A stretch of DNA of 64,000 nt from Halorubrum salinarum (GTDB taxonomy: Archaea > Halobacteriota > Halobacteria > Halobacteriales > Haloferacaceae), in assembly GCF_013267195.1 (NCBI RefSeq), contig NZ_CP053941.1:2170001-2234000 (forward strand), written 5' to 3'. The notes below the pieces were generated by a model. It searched no databases. It saw only the letters and a list, made by a program, of their open reading frames with translations, and was not told the DNA's origin. Each line of letters opens with the position of its first letter. The stretch's first letter is position 1. A program made the translations under genes and the position numbers. Below are positions 34,112-44,036 of the stretch, piece by piece.

Positions 34112-34366
34112 ATGAACGTCGGTGAACTGTCGCTCGCAATCGGGCTCCTGCTATTCGGCGCGTTTCTGATGTATTTCGGCTCCGTCGCAGTGTTACGGCC
34201 GGACGGGTCGTTCTCTCGCGGATACAAAGCGAAAGAACGAGTCGAGAGCGCTGGCCCGATAGCGCAGGCCGTGGTCAAGGGATTAGTCCGAATTCTCGGA
34301 CTCGTGTTCATCGCAGTGGGTCTGATGACCGGCGGGCTCGGACTGTTAGGTGTCTCTGCGGCGTGA
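34112..34366 (+). CDS. Small two-helix membrane protein
   Basis: An 84-residue protein with an N-terminal helix (LAIGLLLFGAFLMYFGSVAVL), a charged middle (GYKAKERVESAG), and a C-terminal helix (ILGLVFIAVGLMTGGLGLLG). No family is recognised. I use the ATG at 34112 (MNVGELS) because the longer in-frame start at 34028 would place the stem-loop block inside the coding region and give an unusual N terminus. It is divergent from the CuA lipoprotein. Confidence 0.6.
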   Translation: MNVGELSLAIGLLLFGAFLMYFGSVAVLRPDGSFSRGYKAKERVESAGPIAQAVVKGLVRILGLVFIAVGLMTGGLGLLGVSAA

Positions 34367-34488
34367 TGAGTTCGACCACCCGCGTCCGTCCCTAATATCA
34401 CCTGAGCGCGCCGCGCGTCGGGTCGCTTTGCCGGCGGCTGGCGAGCGGCGACAGAACGAAACGAAAGTGGACTCGAAAACCGACCGCG

Positions 34489-35301
34489 TTAGAGTTCGTC
34501 CTCGAAGTCTTCGAGGGCGAACACGGTGTCGGCGCCGCGGCGGTCGAGCGTCTCGTTGGCGAGGAGCCAGTAGACCACCGACAGCGCGCGGCGACCCTTG
34601 TTGTTCGTCGGGATGACGAGGTCGACGTTCGACAGCTGGTTGTTGGAGTCGCACATCGCGATGACCGGGATGCCGACGGTGATGGCCTCCTTGACGGCCT
34701 GCGCGTCACCGATCGGGTCGGTGACGACGACGACGTCCGGCTCGATGTAGCCGGCGTAGTCGGGGTTCGTCAGCGTGCCCGGGATGAAGCGCCCGGTGCG
34801 GGCGCGGGCGCCGATGGCGTCCGCGAACTTCTCGGCCGGGAACCGGCCGTACTGCCGCGAGGACGTGACCAGGATCTGCTCCGGGTCGTAGCTCTCGAGG
34901 AAGTCCGCGGCCGTGCGGATCCGCTCGTCGGTCAGGCTCACGTCGAGGACGTACAGCCCGTCGTCGCGGACGCGGTGGATGAACCGCTCCATGTCCTTCG
35001 TCTTCTGCTGGGTCCCGATGTGGACACCGGCGGAGAGGTAGTCCTCGACGGGGATCAGCAGGTCGACGTCGTCGTCGGGCATGACGTCGTCGTCGAACGG
35101 GGAGGCCTCTTCTTCGTCCTCCTCGGCGGCCTCGCTCTCGGCGTCGGCCGGCGCCCCAGTTTCGGCGTCAGCGGACGCCCCCTCGGCGCCCGCGTCGGCG
35201 GTCGGTTCCTCGGTCGTGTCGGCCTCCTCCTCGACCCCCGCGTCGACCGCCTCGGTCTCCGCGTCGTCGTCGAGTTCGACCGCGTCGTTGTCTTCGCTCA
35301 T
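34489..35301 (-). CDS. rpsB: 30S ribosomal protein S2 (uS2) with acidic N-terminal extension
   Basis: A 270-residue protein. The conserved S2 core begins near residue 80 ([20 protein letters not shown]) and contains [12 protein letters not shown] and PNKAVVVTDP-like [12 protein letters not shown] and [16 protein letters not shown]. The first 75 residues are an Asp/Glu/Ala-rich tail found in haloarchaeal S2. It sits at the distal end of the ribosomal/RNA polymerase operon, 16 bases after enolase. Confidence 0.97.
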   Translation of the reverse strand: MSEDNDAVELDDDAETEAVDAGVEEEADTTEEPTADAGAEGASADAETGAPADAESEAAEEDEEEASPFDDDVMPDDDVDLLIPVEDYLSAGVHIGTQQKTKDMERFIHRVRDDGLYVLDVSLTDERIRTAADFLESYDPEQILVTSSRQYGRFPAEKFADAIGARARTGRFIPGTLTNPDYAGYIEPDVVVVTDPIGDAQAVKEAITVGIPVIAMCDSNNQLSNVDLVIPTNNKGRRALSVVYWLLANETLDRRGADTVFALEDFEDEL

Positions 35302-35317
35302 GCGTGGTGTGGGCCCG

Positions 35318-36520
35318 TCATACCGCGTCGTCCGCGATGCGGACCAGTTCGTTCAGCTTGGCGGTGCGCTCGCCGCCGACCGTGCCGGTCTTGATGTAGC
35401 CGGCGTCGGTCGCCACGGCGAGGTGTGCGATGGTCGCGTCCTCGGTCTCGCCCGAGCGGTGCGAGATGACCGTCTCGTACCCGTTGCGGGCGGCGAGTTC
35501 GACGGCGTCGAACGCGTCCGACAGCGTCCCGATCTGGTTCGGCTTGATCAGGATGCTGTTGGCCGCGCCCGCGTCGATCCCGTCCTGGAGCCGCTCGACG
35601 TTGGTGACGAACAGGTCGTCGCCGCAGATCAGCGTCCGGTCGCCGACCCGGTCGGTCAGCTCCGCGAACGCCTCGTAGTCGTTCTCGTCGAGCGGGTCCT
35701 CGACGTACGCGAGGTCGTACTCGTCGACGAGGCCGGCGACGTACTCGATCTGCTCGTCGGCCGACTTCGTCTCGTCGCCGTAGACGTACGCCTCGGCGTC
35801 GTCGTCGTACAGCTCCGCGGCGGCCATGTCGAGCCCGAAGCGGATCTCGAAGCCGACCTCCTCCTCGACCCGGTCGACCGCCTCGTCGACGACCTCGAAC
35901 GCCTCCGCGTCCGAGATGGGGGGCGCCCACGCGCCCTCGTCGCCCTTCGCCGCGGGCACGCCGCGCTCGTCGAGCACGTCCGCGACCGCCGCGTGGACCG
36001 CGGCGTTCGCGAAGACGGCCTCCGAGACGCTCGGCGCCCCGACGGGGGCCGCGAGGAACTCCTGGATGTGGGTCGCCTCCTTGGCGTGTTCCCCGCCGCC
36101 GACGACGTTGCCGAGCGGAACGGGGAAGTTCTCGCCGCGGAACGCGCCGCCGAGGTGCTGGTACAGCGGCGCGCCCAACACGTCGGCGGCCGCCTTCGCC
36201 GCCGCCATCGAGATGGCGACCGCGCTGTTGGCGCCGATGGCGGAGAAGTCGTCCGTCCCGTCGGCGGCGCGCAAGGCGTTGTCGACCGCGCGCTGGTCGC
36301 CCGCGAAGACGCCTTCGAGGCGCGGCACCGCGTGCTCGCGGGCCTTCGCGATGGACTCGCTCGCGGGCAGTTCGATCGCCTCGTACTCGCCCGTCGAGGC
36401 CCCGCTGGGGGCCGCGCCGCGGCCGAAGCCGCCGGACTCGGTGAGCACGTCGGCCTCGACCGTCGGGTTCCCGCGCGAGTCGAGGACGCGGCGGAGCGAG
36501 ACGCTGGTGATCCGCGTCAT
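35318..36520 (-). CDS. eno: Enolase
   Basis: A 400-residue enolase. It has [18 protein letters not shown] at the N terminus, [27 protein letters not shown]-like [24 protein letters not shown] and the catalytic-loop segments [10 protein letters not shown] and [11 protein letters not shown]. It converts 2-phosphoglycerate to phosphoenolpyruvate. Its start overlaps the rpoK stop by one base (TGATG), so it is part of the ribosomal protein operon, as is usual in haloarchaea. Confidence 0.97.
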   Translation of the reverse strand: MTRITSVSLRRVLDSRGNPTVEADVLTESGGFGRGAAPSGASTGEYEAIELPASESIAKAREHAVPRLEGVFAGDQRAVDNALRAADGTDDFSAIGANSAVAISMAAAKAAADVLGAPLYQHLGGAFRGENFPVPLGNVVGGGEHAKEATHIQEFLAAPVGAPSVSEAVFANAAVHAAVADVLDERGVPAAKGDEGAWAPPISDAEAFEVVDEAVDRVEEEVGFEIRFGLDMAAAELYDDDAEAYVYGDETKSADEQIEYVAGLVDEYDLAYVEDPLDENDYEAFAELTDRVGDRTLICGDDLFVTNVERLQDGIDAGAANSILIKPNQIGTLSDAFDAVELAARNGYETVISHRSGETEDATIAHLAVATDAGYIKTGTVGGERTAKLNELVRIADDAV

Positions 36521-36696
36521 CAGCTCTCCCTCCGGACCGTGAACGGGAGCGCGCCCGCGTCGTACTCCTCCGCGGCGACGAGGATGGGCTCCGTCTGGTC
36601 CGTGTCGATCAGCACGGGCGCCCCGTAGGACACCTGTAGCGCTCGCGCGCCGAGGATGCGTGCCTTCTCGTATCGATTGTATCGCTGTCCTGACAT
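36520..36696 (-). CDS. rpoK: DNA-directed RNA polymerase subunit K (Rpo6)
   Basis: A 58-residue protein, [20 protein letters not shown] and then [14 protein letters not shown], ending TVRRES. This is the archaeal RpoK/eukaryotic RPB6 core with its conserved [14 protein letters not shown] motif. The start ATG lies at 36694-36696. It is placed between rpoN and eno, overlapping the eno start by one base. It stabilises the RNA polymerase core. Confidence 0.93.
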   Translation of the reverse strand: MSGQRYNRYEKARILGARALQVSYGAPVLIDTDQTEPILVAAEEYDAGALPFTVRRES

Positions 36697-36698
36697 GG

Positions 36699-36893
36699 TT
36701 ACTGGTACGGCGAGACGACGTCGACCAGGTCGCGGTGGCTGACCAGCATGCGCCGGCAGCAGTGCCGGTCGACCCCGAGGTCGTCGAGCACCTCGCCGGG
36801 GTCCTCGTCGCCCTCGCGAGCCCGCTCTTTGAACTCTTCCCAGTGTTCACCCACGACGTTGCCGCACGTGAAACACCGGACCGGGATCATCAT
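36699..36893 (-). CDS. rpoN: DNA-directed RNA polymerase subunit N (Rpo10)
   Basis: A 64-residue zinc-binding subunit that starts [20 protein letters not shown] and contains [11 protein letters not shown]. The CxxCG and CC pair form the zinc-bundle site shared with eukaryotic RPB10. It lies 2 bases upstream of rpoK and 12 bases after rpsI. Length is typical. Confidence 0.97.
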   Translation of the reverse strand: MMIPVRCFTCGNVVGEHWEEFKERAREGDEDPGEVLDDLGVDRHCCRRMLVSHRDLVDVVSPYQ

Positions 36894-36905
36894 GACTGGA
36901 TCACC

Positions 36906-37304
36906 TCAGCGGTAGGACTTCTGGTAGCGAGCGCGCGCGCCGGGTCCGCCCCACTTCTTGGGTTCGGACTGGCGCACGTCGTTGACCAGCAGGGTGCGGT
37001 CGAAGTTCATGTACGCGTCGCGCAGCTCGGCGTCGCCGAGGTGCTGGACGAGGCCGCGGGCGATCGCGGTCCGCGCCGCGTCCGCCTGGCCGCTGAAGCC
37101 GCCGCCCTCGACGTCGATGTCGATGTCGACGCCCTCGCGGAGCTCCTCGCCCGCGATGCGGAACGGTTCCAGCATCTTGAGCCGCGCCTGTTCCGGTTCG
37201 ACCAGCTCGACTGGCTGGGAGTTGATGCGCACGCGACCCTCGCCCTCGCGCACGGTGGCGCGGGCGACGGCCGTCTTCTTCTTGCCTGAGGTGTTCGTTA
37301 CCAT
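36906..37304 (-). CDS. rpsI: 30S ribosomal protein S9 (uS9)
   Basis: A 132-residue protein. It has [20 protein letters not shown] near the start and the typical C terminus [14 protein letters not shown], which reaches into the ribosomal P site region. The start overlaps the end of rplM by 7 bases. It is in the conserved order rpl18e, rplM, rpsI, rpoN, rpoK. Confidence 0.97.
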   Translation of the reverse strand: MVTNTSGKKKTAVARATVREGEGRVRINSQPVELVEPEQARLKMLEPFRIAGEELREGVDIDIDVEGGGFSGQADAARTAIARGLVQHLGDAELRDAYMNFDRTLLVNDVRQSEPKKWGGPGARARYQKSYR

Positions 37305-37747
37305 GTGACGTTGGCTCCCAGAGACTCGGAGATGTCCCCGAGCGTCGTGAATTTGATGTTCGAGAGGCGGTCGAGCGAGGTGCCGTCGAGGACGACGCTC
37401 TCGACGTCCTCGTCGCGCTCGTAGGGGTTCCCGACGTACACGCGCACGTTCGAGAACGCCTCGCGGCCGTCCTCCGACTTGTACGGCAGCATGCCGCGGA
37501 TGGCGCGCTTGAAGATCCGGTCCGGGCGCTTGGGGTAGTACGGCCCGCTGTCCGAGCCGAGCTCCGCGCGCTTGTGGTACGTCTCCATCGTCGCCTCCTC
37601 GTTGCCGGTGATGACGGCGCGCTCGGCGTTGACGACGGCGACGGTCTCCCCGGCGAGGGCGCGCTGCGCGACCTCGGAGGAGACGCGACCGAGGATACAG
37701 TCGCGGGCGTCGACCACGACGTCCGCGTCGATCTTCGCGAGACTCAT
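37298..37747 (-). CDS. rplM: 50S ribosomal protein L13 (uL13)
   Basis: A 149-residue protein with [30 protein letters not shown] and [17 protein letters not shown], all L13 signatures. The start overlaps the rpl18e stop by 4 bases, so the genes are translation-coupled. Length and acidity are as expected for haloarchaea. Confidence 0.97.
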   Translation of the reverse strand: MSLAKIDADVVVDARDCILGRVSSEVAQRALAGETVAVVNAERAVITGNEEATMETYHKRAELGSDSGPYYPKRPDRIFKRAIRGMLPYKSEDGREAFSNVRVYVGNPYERDEDVESVVLDGTSLDRLSNIKFTTLGDISESLGANVTW

Positions 37748-38097
37748 CGGATCACCCGCACGTCGCTTCCTTCGGGGTTCTGTTCGATGAACTGTTCCAG
37801 CGTCACCGCTTCGCCGGCCTGGTCGATCTTCGTCCGGGCGGTCCCGGAGAAATCGACGGCGGCGACGGTGACGTTCGTTTCGAGCACACCGCTGCCCAGC
37901 ACCTTGCCGGGGACGACGACCGTCTCGTCTTCCTGAGCGTACCGCTCGATGCGGCCCAGGTTGACCTCAGCGTGCGTGCGCCGTGGCTTCTCCAGTCGGT
38001 CGGCGACGTCCTGCCACACGTTGGCACCGGAGTCACGCGAGACCGACTTCAGATCGGCGATGAGGTTCTGTAGTTTCGGGTTCGTCTTGCTACTCAT
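37744..38097 (-). CDS. rpl18e: 50S ribosomal protein L18e (eL18)
   Basis: A 117-residue protein starting [20 protein letters not shown]. It contains [20 protein letters not shown] and [13 protein letters not shown], which are L18e signatures shared with eukaryotes but not bacteria. It follows tRNA-Leu after 40 bases and begins the second half of the operon. Confidence 0.96.
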   Translation of the reverse strand: MSSKTNPKLQNLIADLKSVSRDSGANVWQDVADRLEKPRRTHAEVNLGRIERYAQEDETVVVPGKVLGSGVLETNVTVAAVDFSGTARTKIDQAGEAVTLEQFIEQNPEGSDVRVIR

Positions 38098-38137
38098 AGC
38101 TGTCCCTCCTGAACGGAGAGTTCGTGGAAAACGGAGT

Positions 38138-38221
38138 GCAGGGAGCAGGATTTGAACCTGCGGACCTCTACAGGACAGCGCCCTGAACGCTGCGCCGTTG
38201 GCCTGACTTGGCTATCCCTGC
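38138..38221 (-). tRNA. tRNA-Leu (anticodon CAG)
   Basis: An 84-base minus-strand gene. The acceptor arms GCAGGGA and TCCCTGC pair fully. The T arm carries GGTTCAAATC. A long variable arm is present, as in all leucine tRNAs. The anticodon loop GTTCAGG holds CAG (complement of 38183-38185). It lies between rpoD and rpl18e, so it is probably excised from the operon transcript. No intron is seen. Confidence 0.93.
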
Positions 38222-38370
38222 GTGCACTCCACCGTATTCCGGCTCCCTTCAAACCACTTTCGGTCCCGCCGTCCGCCGCGTCGGCCGCGGGCGCTCCGGC
38301 GGTCGGAGCGGCGCCGCGGCTGTCGGCGGGGGCGACGGTCAGGGTGTTGGTTCGAAGGGCCGTCATTTCC

Positions 38371-39123
38371 TTAGACTGCGACTTTCGTCTGTAGTTCGTC
38401 CGCGCGCTCCTCGATGGAGTCGATGGCGCGGAGCAGCAGTTCCTCGACGTCGAACGAGCCGTCCGTCTCGATGTGGAAGACGAACGCGCCCGGCACGTCC
38501 TCGACCGCGACCTCCTTCCCGGGGAACCGTTCCGAGAGGTCGTTGTCGAACTCGTCCGTGAGCTCGATGTCGCCCTCGGGCGTCTCGATGACGCCGCGGA
38601 GGATGTTCGGCTCGTCGTCGTCGAACTCGCCCCGGTCGCCCTCGACCGTGACGCGCTGGAGGTGGCGGTAGCCGACGGAGACGCCGCCCTGGTGTTTGGC
38701 GTGCTCCTTGCCGGTGTCGAGGACCGCGTCGGCCTCGAACTCCAACCGCTGTCCCTCCTTCAGCTCGATGATCGGGACGTTCTCGTCGGCGACCTCGACG
38801 AGCGGGTCGCTGCTCTCGATGTCGCCGGAGTACGCCGTCGCCGGGCCTTCGACGTCGAGCGCGAGGGTGACCTCGTCGCCGAGTTCGAAGTCGTCGAGCG
38901 GCGTCGTCAGGGGCACGAGCCCCAGACGCAGGCCGATCATCTCGTCGAACATGACCGAGGAGTTCTCGACGAACCGAACGGTGTCGATCGAGAACGTCGG
39001 GACGTCGGCGATCATCGCACGGCGGATGCCGTTGGCGAACGCCGGCGTGAGCCCGCGGATCAGCACCCGCGCGCTGCGTTCGTCCCGTTCGACGTACTGG
39101 ACGTCGAATTCGTCTTCGGTCAT
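38371..39123 (-). CDS. rpoD: DNA-directed RNA polymerase subunit D (Rpo3)
   Basis: A 250-residue subunit, [20 protein letters not shown] followed by [19 protein letters not shown], which is the alpha-like dimerisation core. It equals bacterial alpha N-terminal domain and eukaryotic RPB3. Some archaeal D subunits carry an Fe-S cluster domain; this one has no cysteines at all, so no cluster can form. I start at the ATG at 39121-39123, one base after the rpsK stop region. Confidence 0.96.
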   Translation of the reverse strand: MTEDEFDVQYVERDERSARVLIRGLTPAFANGIRRAMIADVPTFSIDTVRFVENSSVMFDEMIGLRLGLVPLTTPLDDFELGDEVTLALDVEGPATAYSGDIESSDPLVEVADENVPIIELKEGQRLEFEADAVLDTGKEHAKHQGGVSVGYRHLQRVTVEGDRGEFDDDEPNILRGVIETPEGDIELTDEFDNDLSERFPGKEVAVEDVPGAFVFHIETDGSFDVEELLLRAIDSIEERADELQTKVAV

Positions 39124-39124
39124 G

Positions 39125-39514
39125 TCAGACTCGCTTGTTCTTCGGCGCCTTCGTCCCGTCGTGCGGGATCGGCGTGACGTCCTCGATGCGCCCGATCTCG
39201 ACGCCCGCACGCGAGAGCGCGCGGATCGTCGCCTGCGCACCGGGACCGGTGGACTTGTTGAGGTTGCCGCCGGGACCGCGCACGCGAACGTGCACGCCCT
39301 CCAGACCGGCGTCCTTGACGCGCTCGGCGACGACCTCCGCCATCTGCATGGCGGCGTACGGCGACGCCTCGTCGCGGTTCTGCTTCACCACGGTGCCGCC
39401 GGACGACTTGGCGATCGTCTCGGCGCCCGTCTCGTCGGTGACCGTGATGAGCGTGTTGTTGAACGACGCGTACACGTGGGCGATGCCCCACTTTCCGTCC
39501 TCGGATTCACTCAT
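39125..39514 (-). CDS. rpsK: 30S ribosomal protein S11 (uS11)
   Basis: A 129-residue protein with [19 protein letters not shown], the S11 motif [20 protein letters not shown], and the terminal [20 protein letters not shown], followed by KNKRV. It forms part of the small-subunit platform. It lies between rpsD and rpoD, one base before the latter. Confidence 0.97.
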   Translation of the reverse strand: MSESEDGKWGIAHVYASFNNTLITVTDETGAETIAKSSGGTVVKQNRDEASPYAAMQMAEVVAERVKDAGLEGVHVRVRGPGGNLNKSTGPGAQATIRALSRAGVEIGRIEDVTPIPHDGTKAPKNKRV

Positions 39515-39520
39515 GGTTGG

Positions 39521-40048
39521 TTACTCCTGTGACTCCGCGCGCTCGGGGTGGAGATCGTCCGCGAGCGGGCTCGTCTCGTCGAAGGCGATGGCGCCTTCGT
39601 CGTCGACGTCCACCTTCACCGACGGGCGCGTGACGCGGGCGCCGTTGACGGTGATGTGGCCGTGGACGATGAACTGGCGGGCCTGCTGGGTCGAGGAGGC
39701 GAAGCCCTGTCGGTAGACGACCGTCTGGAGGCGACGCTCCAGGAGGTCGGTCACGTCGAGCGACAGGACCGTCGAGATGTCGTCGTTGTCGCCGAGGATG
39801 CCGATGCGGCGGAGCCGGGTGACGAACTCCGCGCCGGCGTCCTGGGCGGCCTCGACGTCGCCCTGCGCCTCGCCGAGCAGCCGTCGGGCCTCCCGACGCA
39901 TGTTACGCAGCTCGGACTGGGCGCGCCAGAACTCCTCTTTGTTCTTCAGGCCGTACCGCGAGAGGAGGTCGGACTCCTCGGCGATGCGCTCGCCCTGGTA
40001 CGGGTGGTTCGGCGTCTCGTAGCCCTTGGTGTTCTTTCCGGTGCTCAT
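39521..40048 (-). CDS. rpsD: 30S ribosomal protein S4 (uS4)
   Basis: A 175-residue protein with the S4 RNA-binding domain near residues 104-150 ([20 protein letters not shown] and [14 protein letters not shown]). The N terminus contains [21 protein letters not shown] typical of archaeal S4. The start overlaps the rpsM stop by 4 bases. It organises 16S rRNA folding. Confidence 0.97.
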   Translation of the reverse strand: MSTGKNTKGYETPNHPYQGERIAEESDLLSRYGLKNKEEFWRAQSELRNMRREARRLLGEAQGDVEAAQDAGAEFVTRLRRIGILGDNDDISTVLSLDVTDLLERRLQTVVYRQGFASSTQQARQFIVHGHITVNGARVTRPSVKVDVDDEGAIAFDETSPLADDLHPERAESQE

Positions 40049-40566
40049 TCGTCGTCACCGCCTTCGTCGTCCGCCATCTCCTCGCGGATCTCCTCGACGT
40101 TGACCCCGATGGTCCCCTCCGAGCGACCCGTGGACTTAGTGCGCTGGCCGCGGACCTTCTGCCCGCGCTTGTGGCGCACGCCCTTGTACGATTCGATGAC
40201 CTTCATCCGGTTGATGTCGTGACGGCGCTTCTCGCTGACGTCGGTGCCGACGAGGTGCGTCGTCTCTCCGGTGAAGAAGTCGTTCTGTCGGTTCGTCATC
40301 CACGACGGGACGTGGTCTTCGAGGTTCTCGGCGATGTCGACCACCGCGTCGATGTCCTCCTCGTCGAGGAGCCCGAACGTGGCGTTGCGGTCCACGTCGG
40401 CCTTCTCGGCGACCAGCCGCGCCGTGCGCGTGCCGATGCCGTCGAGTTCGGACAGGCTTCGCTCGACCGTCTTCGTCCCGTCGAGGTCCGCGCCCCCGAT
40501 CCGAACGAAGTACTGGAGGTCTTCCTCCTCCTCCGGCGAGTCGTCCTGTGATTCTTCCGTGCTCAT
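40045..40566 (-). CDS. rpsM: 30S ribosomal protein S13 (uS13)
   Basis: A 173-residue protein. After an acidic 18-residue lead, it shows [20 protein letters not shown], an HhH-like [14 protein letters not shown], and the basic tail [19 protein letters not shown]. It contacts the large subunit at the head. The start ATG is at 40564-40566, 57 bases after tRNA-Ser. It is the first protein gene of the operon. Confidence 0.97.
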   Translation of the reverse strand: MSTEESQDDSPEEEEDLQYFVRIGGADLDGTKTVERSLSELDGIGTRTARLVAEKADVDRNATFGLLDEEDIDAVVDIAENLEDHVPSWMTNRQNDFFTGETTHLVGTDVSEKRRHDINRMKVIESYKGVRHKRGQKVRGQRTKSTGRSEGTIGVNVEEIREEMADDEGGDDE

Positions 40567-40622
40567 GTGTTGGTTGTGGTGAGCCCTACCGACGCGAATC
40601 GGCGGTACTCGTCCGTTCGAGC

Positions 40623-40707
40623 GTTGCGGCGGGGATTCGAACCCCGGAGGCAGTGACGCCACAGAGTTAGCAACCCTGCGCCTTGGGCCAGGCTTGGCTA
40701 CCGCAAC
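40623..40707 (-). tRNA. tRNA-Ser (anticodon GCT)
   Basis: An 85-base minus-strand gene. The acceptor arms GTTGCGG and CCGCAAC pair fully. A long variable arm and the T-arm segment GGTTCGAATC are present. The anticodon loop TTGCTAA holds GCT (complement of 40669-40671), reading AGC/AGT serine codons. It leads the ribosomal protein operon, the usual haloarchaeal arrangement. Confidence 0.94.
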
Positions 40708-40785
40708 CCGCGTTGTATCATCGCCCTTGCGGACTCGGGGCCCGACGCCCCTGCAGTTCGTGCGTTCGTATGCTCCCGCTTTCGG

Positions 40786-40795
40786 TACTTAAACA
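40786..40795 (-). promoter_or_regulatory. Likely TATA element of the tRNA-Ser/ribosomal operon
   Basis: The coding strand reads TGTTTAAGTA about 80 bases before the tRNA-Ser gene, in the only AT-rich spot of the 228-base divergent region. It is a plausible operon promoter, but the distance to the tRNA leaves room for another start site. Confidence 0.4.
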
Positions 40796-40935
40796 TCACG
40801 AAACGGTCGGGTCGCTGTGGGCCACTCGCACGGTCGGTGCGCGCGCAGTCCCGTGTATTCGCGGTCGCGACGAGAGGGTGATCGCCCGCTTCCGTGAAGC
40901 GTACTGTTTAGTGGGTCCCGCGGGAGGGTCCGGGC

Positions 40936-41976
40936 ATGAAGGCCGTTCAGTTCGACGACCACGGCGACCGCGACGTGATCGAGTACGGCGAGTTCCCCGA
41001 CCCGGAGCCGGACCGCGGCGAGGTCCTCGTCGACGTGAAGGCCGGCGCGTTGAACCACCTCGACATCTGGACGCGACGCGGGATGCCCGGCATCGACCTG
41101 GAGATGCCGCACATCCCCGGCAGCGACGCGGCGGGCGTCGTCGAGGCCGTCGGCGAGGGCGTGACGCGCTTCGAGCCGGGCGACCGCGTCGCCGTGAGCG
41201 CCGGCGTCTCCTGCGGGGACTGCGAGTTCTGTCGCAACGGCGAGGAGTCGCTGTGCGTCTCCTTCCACATCATCGGCGAGCACGTCCGCGGCGTCCACGC
41301 GGAGAAGGCGACGGTGCCAGCCGCGAACCTCATCCCGGTCCCGTCCGGCGTCGACTGGGAGGTCGCCGGCTCCGCGTCGCTCGTCTTCCAGACCGCGTGG
41401 CGCATGCTCCAGACGCGCGCCGACATCGAGGCCGGCGAGAAGGTGCTCGTCTTGGGCGCCTCCGGCGGCGTCGGCCACGCGGCGGTCCAGATCGCCGACC
41501 ACGCGGGCTGTGAGGTGTACGCGACCGCCTCCTCCGAGGAGAAGCTCTCGCACGCCGAGGCGTGCGGCGCCGACCACGTCATCGACTACGAGGCGAACGA
41601 CTTCGCCGAGGAGATCACCGCGCTCACCGGTAAGCGCGGCGTCGACGTGGTCGTCGACCACGTCGGCGAGGCCACCTACCCCGACTCGCTGAAGTCGATG
41701 GCGAAAGGCGGCCGGCTCGTCACCTGCGGGGCCACGACCGGCCCGAACCCGGGCGCCGGGCTCAACCGCATCTTCTGGAACCAACTGTCCGTCATCGGCT
41801 CCACGATGGCGACCCCCGGCGAGGTCGACGACGTGCTGGAACTCGTCTGGGACGGCACCTTCGAGCCCCGCGTCCGCGAGGTCCTCCCGATGACCGAGGC
41901 CGCGCGCGCACACGAGATGATCGAGAACCGTGAGGGCTTTGGCAAAGTGGTGGTAAAGCCGGACAGTGAGCTCTGA
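40936..41976 (+). CDS. Zinc-binding alcohol dehydrogenase / quinone oxidoreductase-like enzyme
   Basis: A 346-residue medium-chain dehydrogenase. It has GALNHLDIWTRRGMPG at the catalytic region, IPGSDAAGVVEAVGEGV, a structural zinc segment CGDCEFCRNGEESLC with four Cys, and the Rossmann motif GASGGVGHAAVQIA. The catalytic-zinc Cys is replaced by Asn in NHLDIW, as in quinone oxidoreductase-like members, while the structural zinc site is kept. The substrate is unknown. It has its own promoter region and its stop overlaps the GTG start of the next gene. Confidence 0.88.
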   Translation: MKAVQFDDHGDRDVIEYGEFPDPEPDRGEVLVDVKAGALNHLDIWTRRGMPGIDLEMPHIPGSDAAGVVEAVGEGVTRFEPGDRVAVSAGVSCGDCEFCRNGEESLCVSFHIIGEHVRGVHAEKATVPAANLIPVPSGVDWEVAGSASLVFQTAWRMLQTRADIEAGEKVLVLGASGGVGHAAVQIADHAGCEVYATASSEEKLSHAEACGADHVIDYEANDFAEEITALTGKRGVDVVVDHVGEATYPDSLKSMAKGGRLVTCGATTGPNPGAGLNRIFWNQLSVIGSTMATPGEVDDVLELVWDGTFEPRVREVLPMTEAARAHEMIENREGFGKVVVKPDSEL

Positions 41977-42331
41977 GACCGACGCCGGCGCGGACGCGAC
42001 CGCCGACGGCACCACCGACGGCGGCTACGTCCACGTCCCGGGCACCGACGACGGCGCCGACGCGACCGACAGCGACGGCGCCGGCGGCCCGACCGCCGCC
42101 GACGAGCCCGCGGCCGACGGTTTCGGCCGCAAGGGGTGGGCGCTGACGGCGGCGATATTCACCTGCGCGCTCGTCATCCCCGGGATCATCTACGTCTACC
42201 CGTACGCCGCGGGCTGGTTCGGTCTCCCCTTCTTCGCGACCTACCTCGCGCTCCCGCTCGTCCCCGCGCTCCTCCTCGGCCTCGTCGCGGTCTGGTCGAT
42301 GACGGCCGCGACGGCCGACGACGAGCCCTGA
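41966..42331 (+). CDS. Small membrane protein with acidic N terminus
   Basis: A 121-residue protein. The first 50 residues are rich in Asp, Ala, Gly and Thr. They are followed by two hydrophobic helices ([20 protein letters not shown] and [23 protein letters not shown]). The start is GTG at 41966, which overlaps the upstream dehydrogenase gene by 11 bases. The helices loosely recall DUF3311 proteins, but this is weak. Function is unknown. Confidence 0.6.
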   Translation: MSSETDAGADATADGTTDGGYVHVPGTDDGADATDSDGAGGPTAADEPAADGFGRKGWALTAAIFTCALVIPGIIYVYPYAAGWFGLPFFATYLALPLVPALLLGLVAVWSMTAATADDEP

Positions 42332-42417
42332 CCGAGCGGGGCCGGATTGCCCGCGAACGGACGGCCCCGCCGCGGCCGAACGACAACCGTTTTGAACGAC
42401 ACCCGCGCAGTGGTGAT

Positions 42418-42996
42418 ATGTTGATCACCGTCTCCGGCCCGCCCGGCAGCGGGAAGAGCACTAACGCCGTCCAACTGGCGGACGCGCTCGGCCTCGGACA
42501 CGTCTCCGGCGGCGACATCTTCCGCGAAATGGCGGCCGAACGCGACATGACGCCCGTGGAGTTCAACGAGTTCGCCGAGGAGGACCCCCAGATCGACCGC
42601 GACCTCGACCGCCGGCTCCGCGAGATCGCCGTCGAGCGCGACGACGTGGTCCTCGAATCGCGGCTCGCTGGGTGGCTCGCGGCCGACCACGCCGACTTCC
42701 GGTTCTGGTTCGACGCGCCGCTGTCGGTCCGGGCCGAGCGCATCGCGGAGCGCGAGGCGAAGCCGGTCGACCGCGCGCGGACGGAGACGGAGCGCCGCGA
42801 GGCCTCCGAGCGCAAGCGGTACCGGGAGTACTACAACATCGACATCGAGGACCTCTCGATCTACGACGCCGCGTACAACACCGCCCGCTGGGGCCCCGAA
42901 CCGTTCCTCGACGTCCTCGTCGCGACCGTCGAGGCGTACGACCCCGAGGACGACGAGGGGAAATCGCCCGTCGAGGGCGTCGTGTACGACTTCTGA
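42418..42996 (+). CDS. cmk: Cytidylate kinase
   Basis: A 192-residue archaeal-type (d)CMP kinase. It has the P-loop GPPGSGKST (7-15), the substrate segment [20 protein letters not shown], and the lid-region [21 protein letters not shown], which is diagnostic for archaeal Cmk. It phosphorylates CMP to CDP. It is followed by cbf5 after 19 bases in a conserved archaeal gene pair. Confidence 0.95.
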   Translation: MLITVSGPPGSGKSTNAVQLADALGLGHVSGGDIFREMAAERDMTPVEFNEFAEEDPQIDRDLDRRLREIAVERDDVVLESRLAGWLAADHADFRFWFDAPLSVRAERIAEREAKPVDRARTETERREASERKRYREYYNIDIEDLSIYDAAYNTARWGPEPFLDVLVATVEAYDPEDDEGKSPVEGVVYDF

Positions 42997-43015
42997 GACC
43001 GTACTCCGCCTCCGC

Positions 43016-44014
43016 ATGACAGACGCCTCAGACTCCGACGCCGACGCTCCCGCCGACGGGCAGGACCCGCTTCGGGCGCCGCCCGGCGAGCGCTCGGTGC
43101 CGGAACTGCTCCGGTTCGGCGTCGTCAACCTCGACAAGCCCGCCGGCCCCTCATCGCATCAGGTGTCGGCGTGGGTGCGCGACGCGATAGACGAAACGCT
43201 CGCCGCGCTCGACCCGGGCGGTCCTCCCACCGGCGGCGTCGCTCACTCCGGCACGCTCGACCCGAAGGTCACCGGTTGCCTCCCCACGCTGACCGGGGAC
43301 GCGACGCGCATGGCGCAGGTGTTCCTCGAAGGCGCGAAGGAGTACGTCGCGGTGCTGGAGCTCCACGGGCCTCCGCCGGCGGACTTCCGCGAGGTGGCTG
43401 CGGAGTTCGAGAGCGAGATATACCAGAAGCCGCCGCAAAAGAGCGCCGTGAGCCGTCGGCTCCGCACCCGGACGGTCCACGACCTCGACGTGCTGGAGGT
43501 CGCCGACCGTCAGGCGCTCCTCCGGATCCGCTGTGAGTCGGGGACGTACGTCCGGAAGCTCTGTCACGACCTCGGGCTCGCGACGGGGGTCGGCGCGCAC
43601 ATGGGGCACCTCCGGCGGACCGCCACCGACCCGTTCGACGACCGCGACCTCCGCCCGCTCCAGGACCTCGTGGACGCGCTCGCGTGGGCTGAGGACGGCG
43701 ACGACGCGCTCCTCCGCGAGGTGGTCCGTCCCGCCGAGGACGCCCTGACGCACCTCCCGGCGGTGACGGTCGCGCGGTCGGCCGCGCGCAGCGTCGCGAC
43801 CGGCGCGCCGGTGTACGCGCCCGGGGTGATCGACGCGGACGACGCGGCGGTCCCCGGCACGGTCAGCGGTCGGGAGACCGACGCCGAAGAGGGGGACACC
43901 CCCCTCGTCGCGTGTTTCACCCCGGACGGCACCGCGATCTGTCTCGGGCGAGTCGTCGGCGACCCGAGCGCAGACGGCGGGAAGGTCGTCGACTTAGAGC
44001 GCGTTCTTTTATAA
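43016..44014 (+). CDS. cbf5: Cbf5/TruB-type RNA pseudouridine synthase (H/ACA RNP subunit)
   Basis: A 332-residue protein. The catalytic motif HSGTLDPKVTGCLP near residue 78 holds the active-site Asp. It is followed by KEYVAVLELHG, GTYVRKLCHDLG and RRTATDPF, which mark the TruB fold. The C-terminal 80 residues form a PUA-like domain. It acts with Nop10, Gar1 and L7Ae on guide RNAs to modify rRNA. It lies directly downstream of cmk. Confidence 0.95.
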   Translation: MTDASDSDADAPADGQDPLRAPPGERSVPELLRFGVVNLDKPAGPSSHQVSAWVRDAIDETLAALDPGGPPTGGVAHSGTLDPKVTGCLPTLTGDATRMAQVFLEGAKEYVAVLELHGPPPADFREVAAEFESEIYQKPPQKSAVSRRLRTRTVHDLDVLEVADRQALLRIRCESGTYVRKLCHDLGLATGVGAHMGHLRRTATDPFDDRDLRPLQDLVDALAWAEDGDDALLREVVRPAEDALTHLPAVTVARSAARSVATGAPVYAPGVIDADDAAVPGTVSGRETDAEEGDTPLVACFTPDGTAICLGRVVGDPSADGGKVVDLERVLL

Positions 44015-44036
44015 GTCAGCCACGCCGGGTTCGGGT

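Noticed and set aside
32460-34370. Slightly less GC-rich block as a recent foreign island
   Set aside because: No integrase, transposase, flanking repeat or tRNA target is present, and the proteins have normal haloarchaeal acidity and Tat signals.
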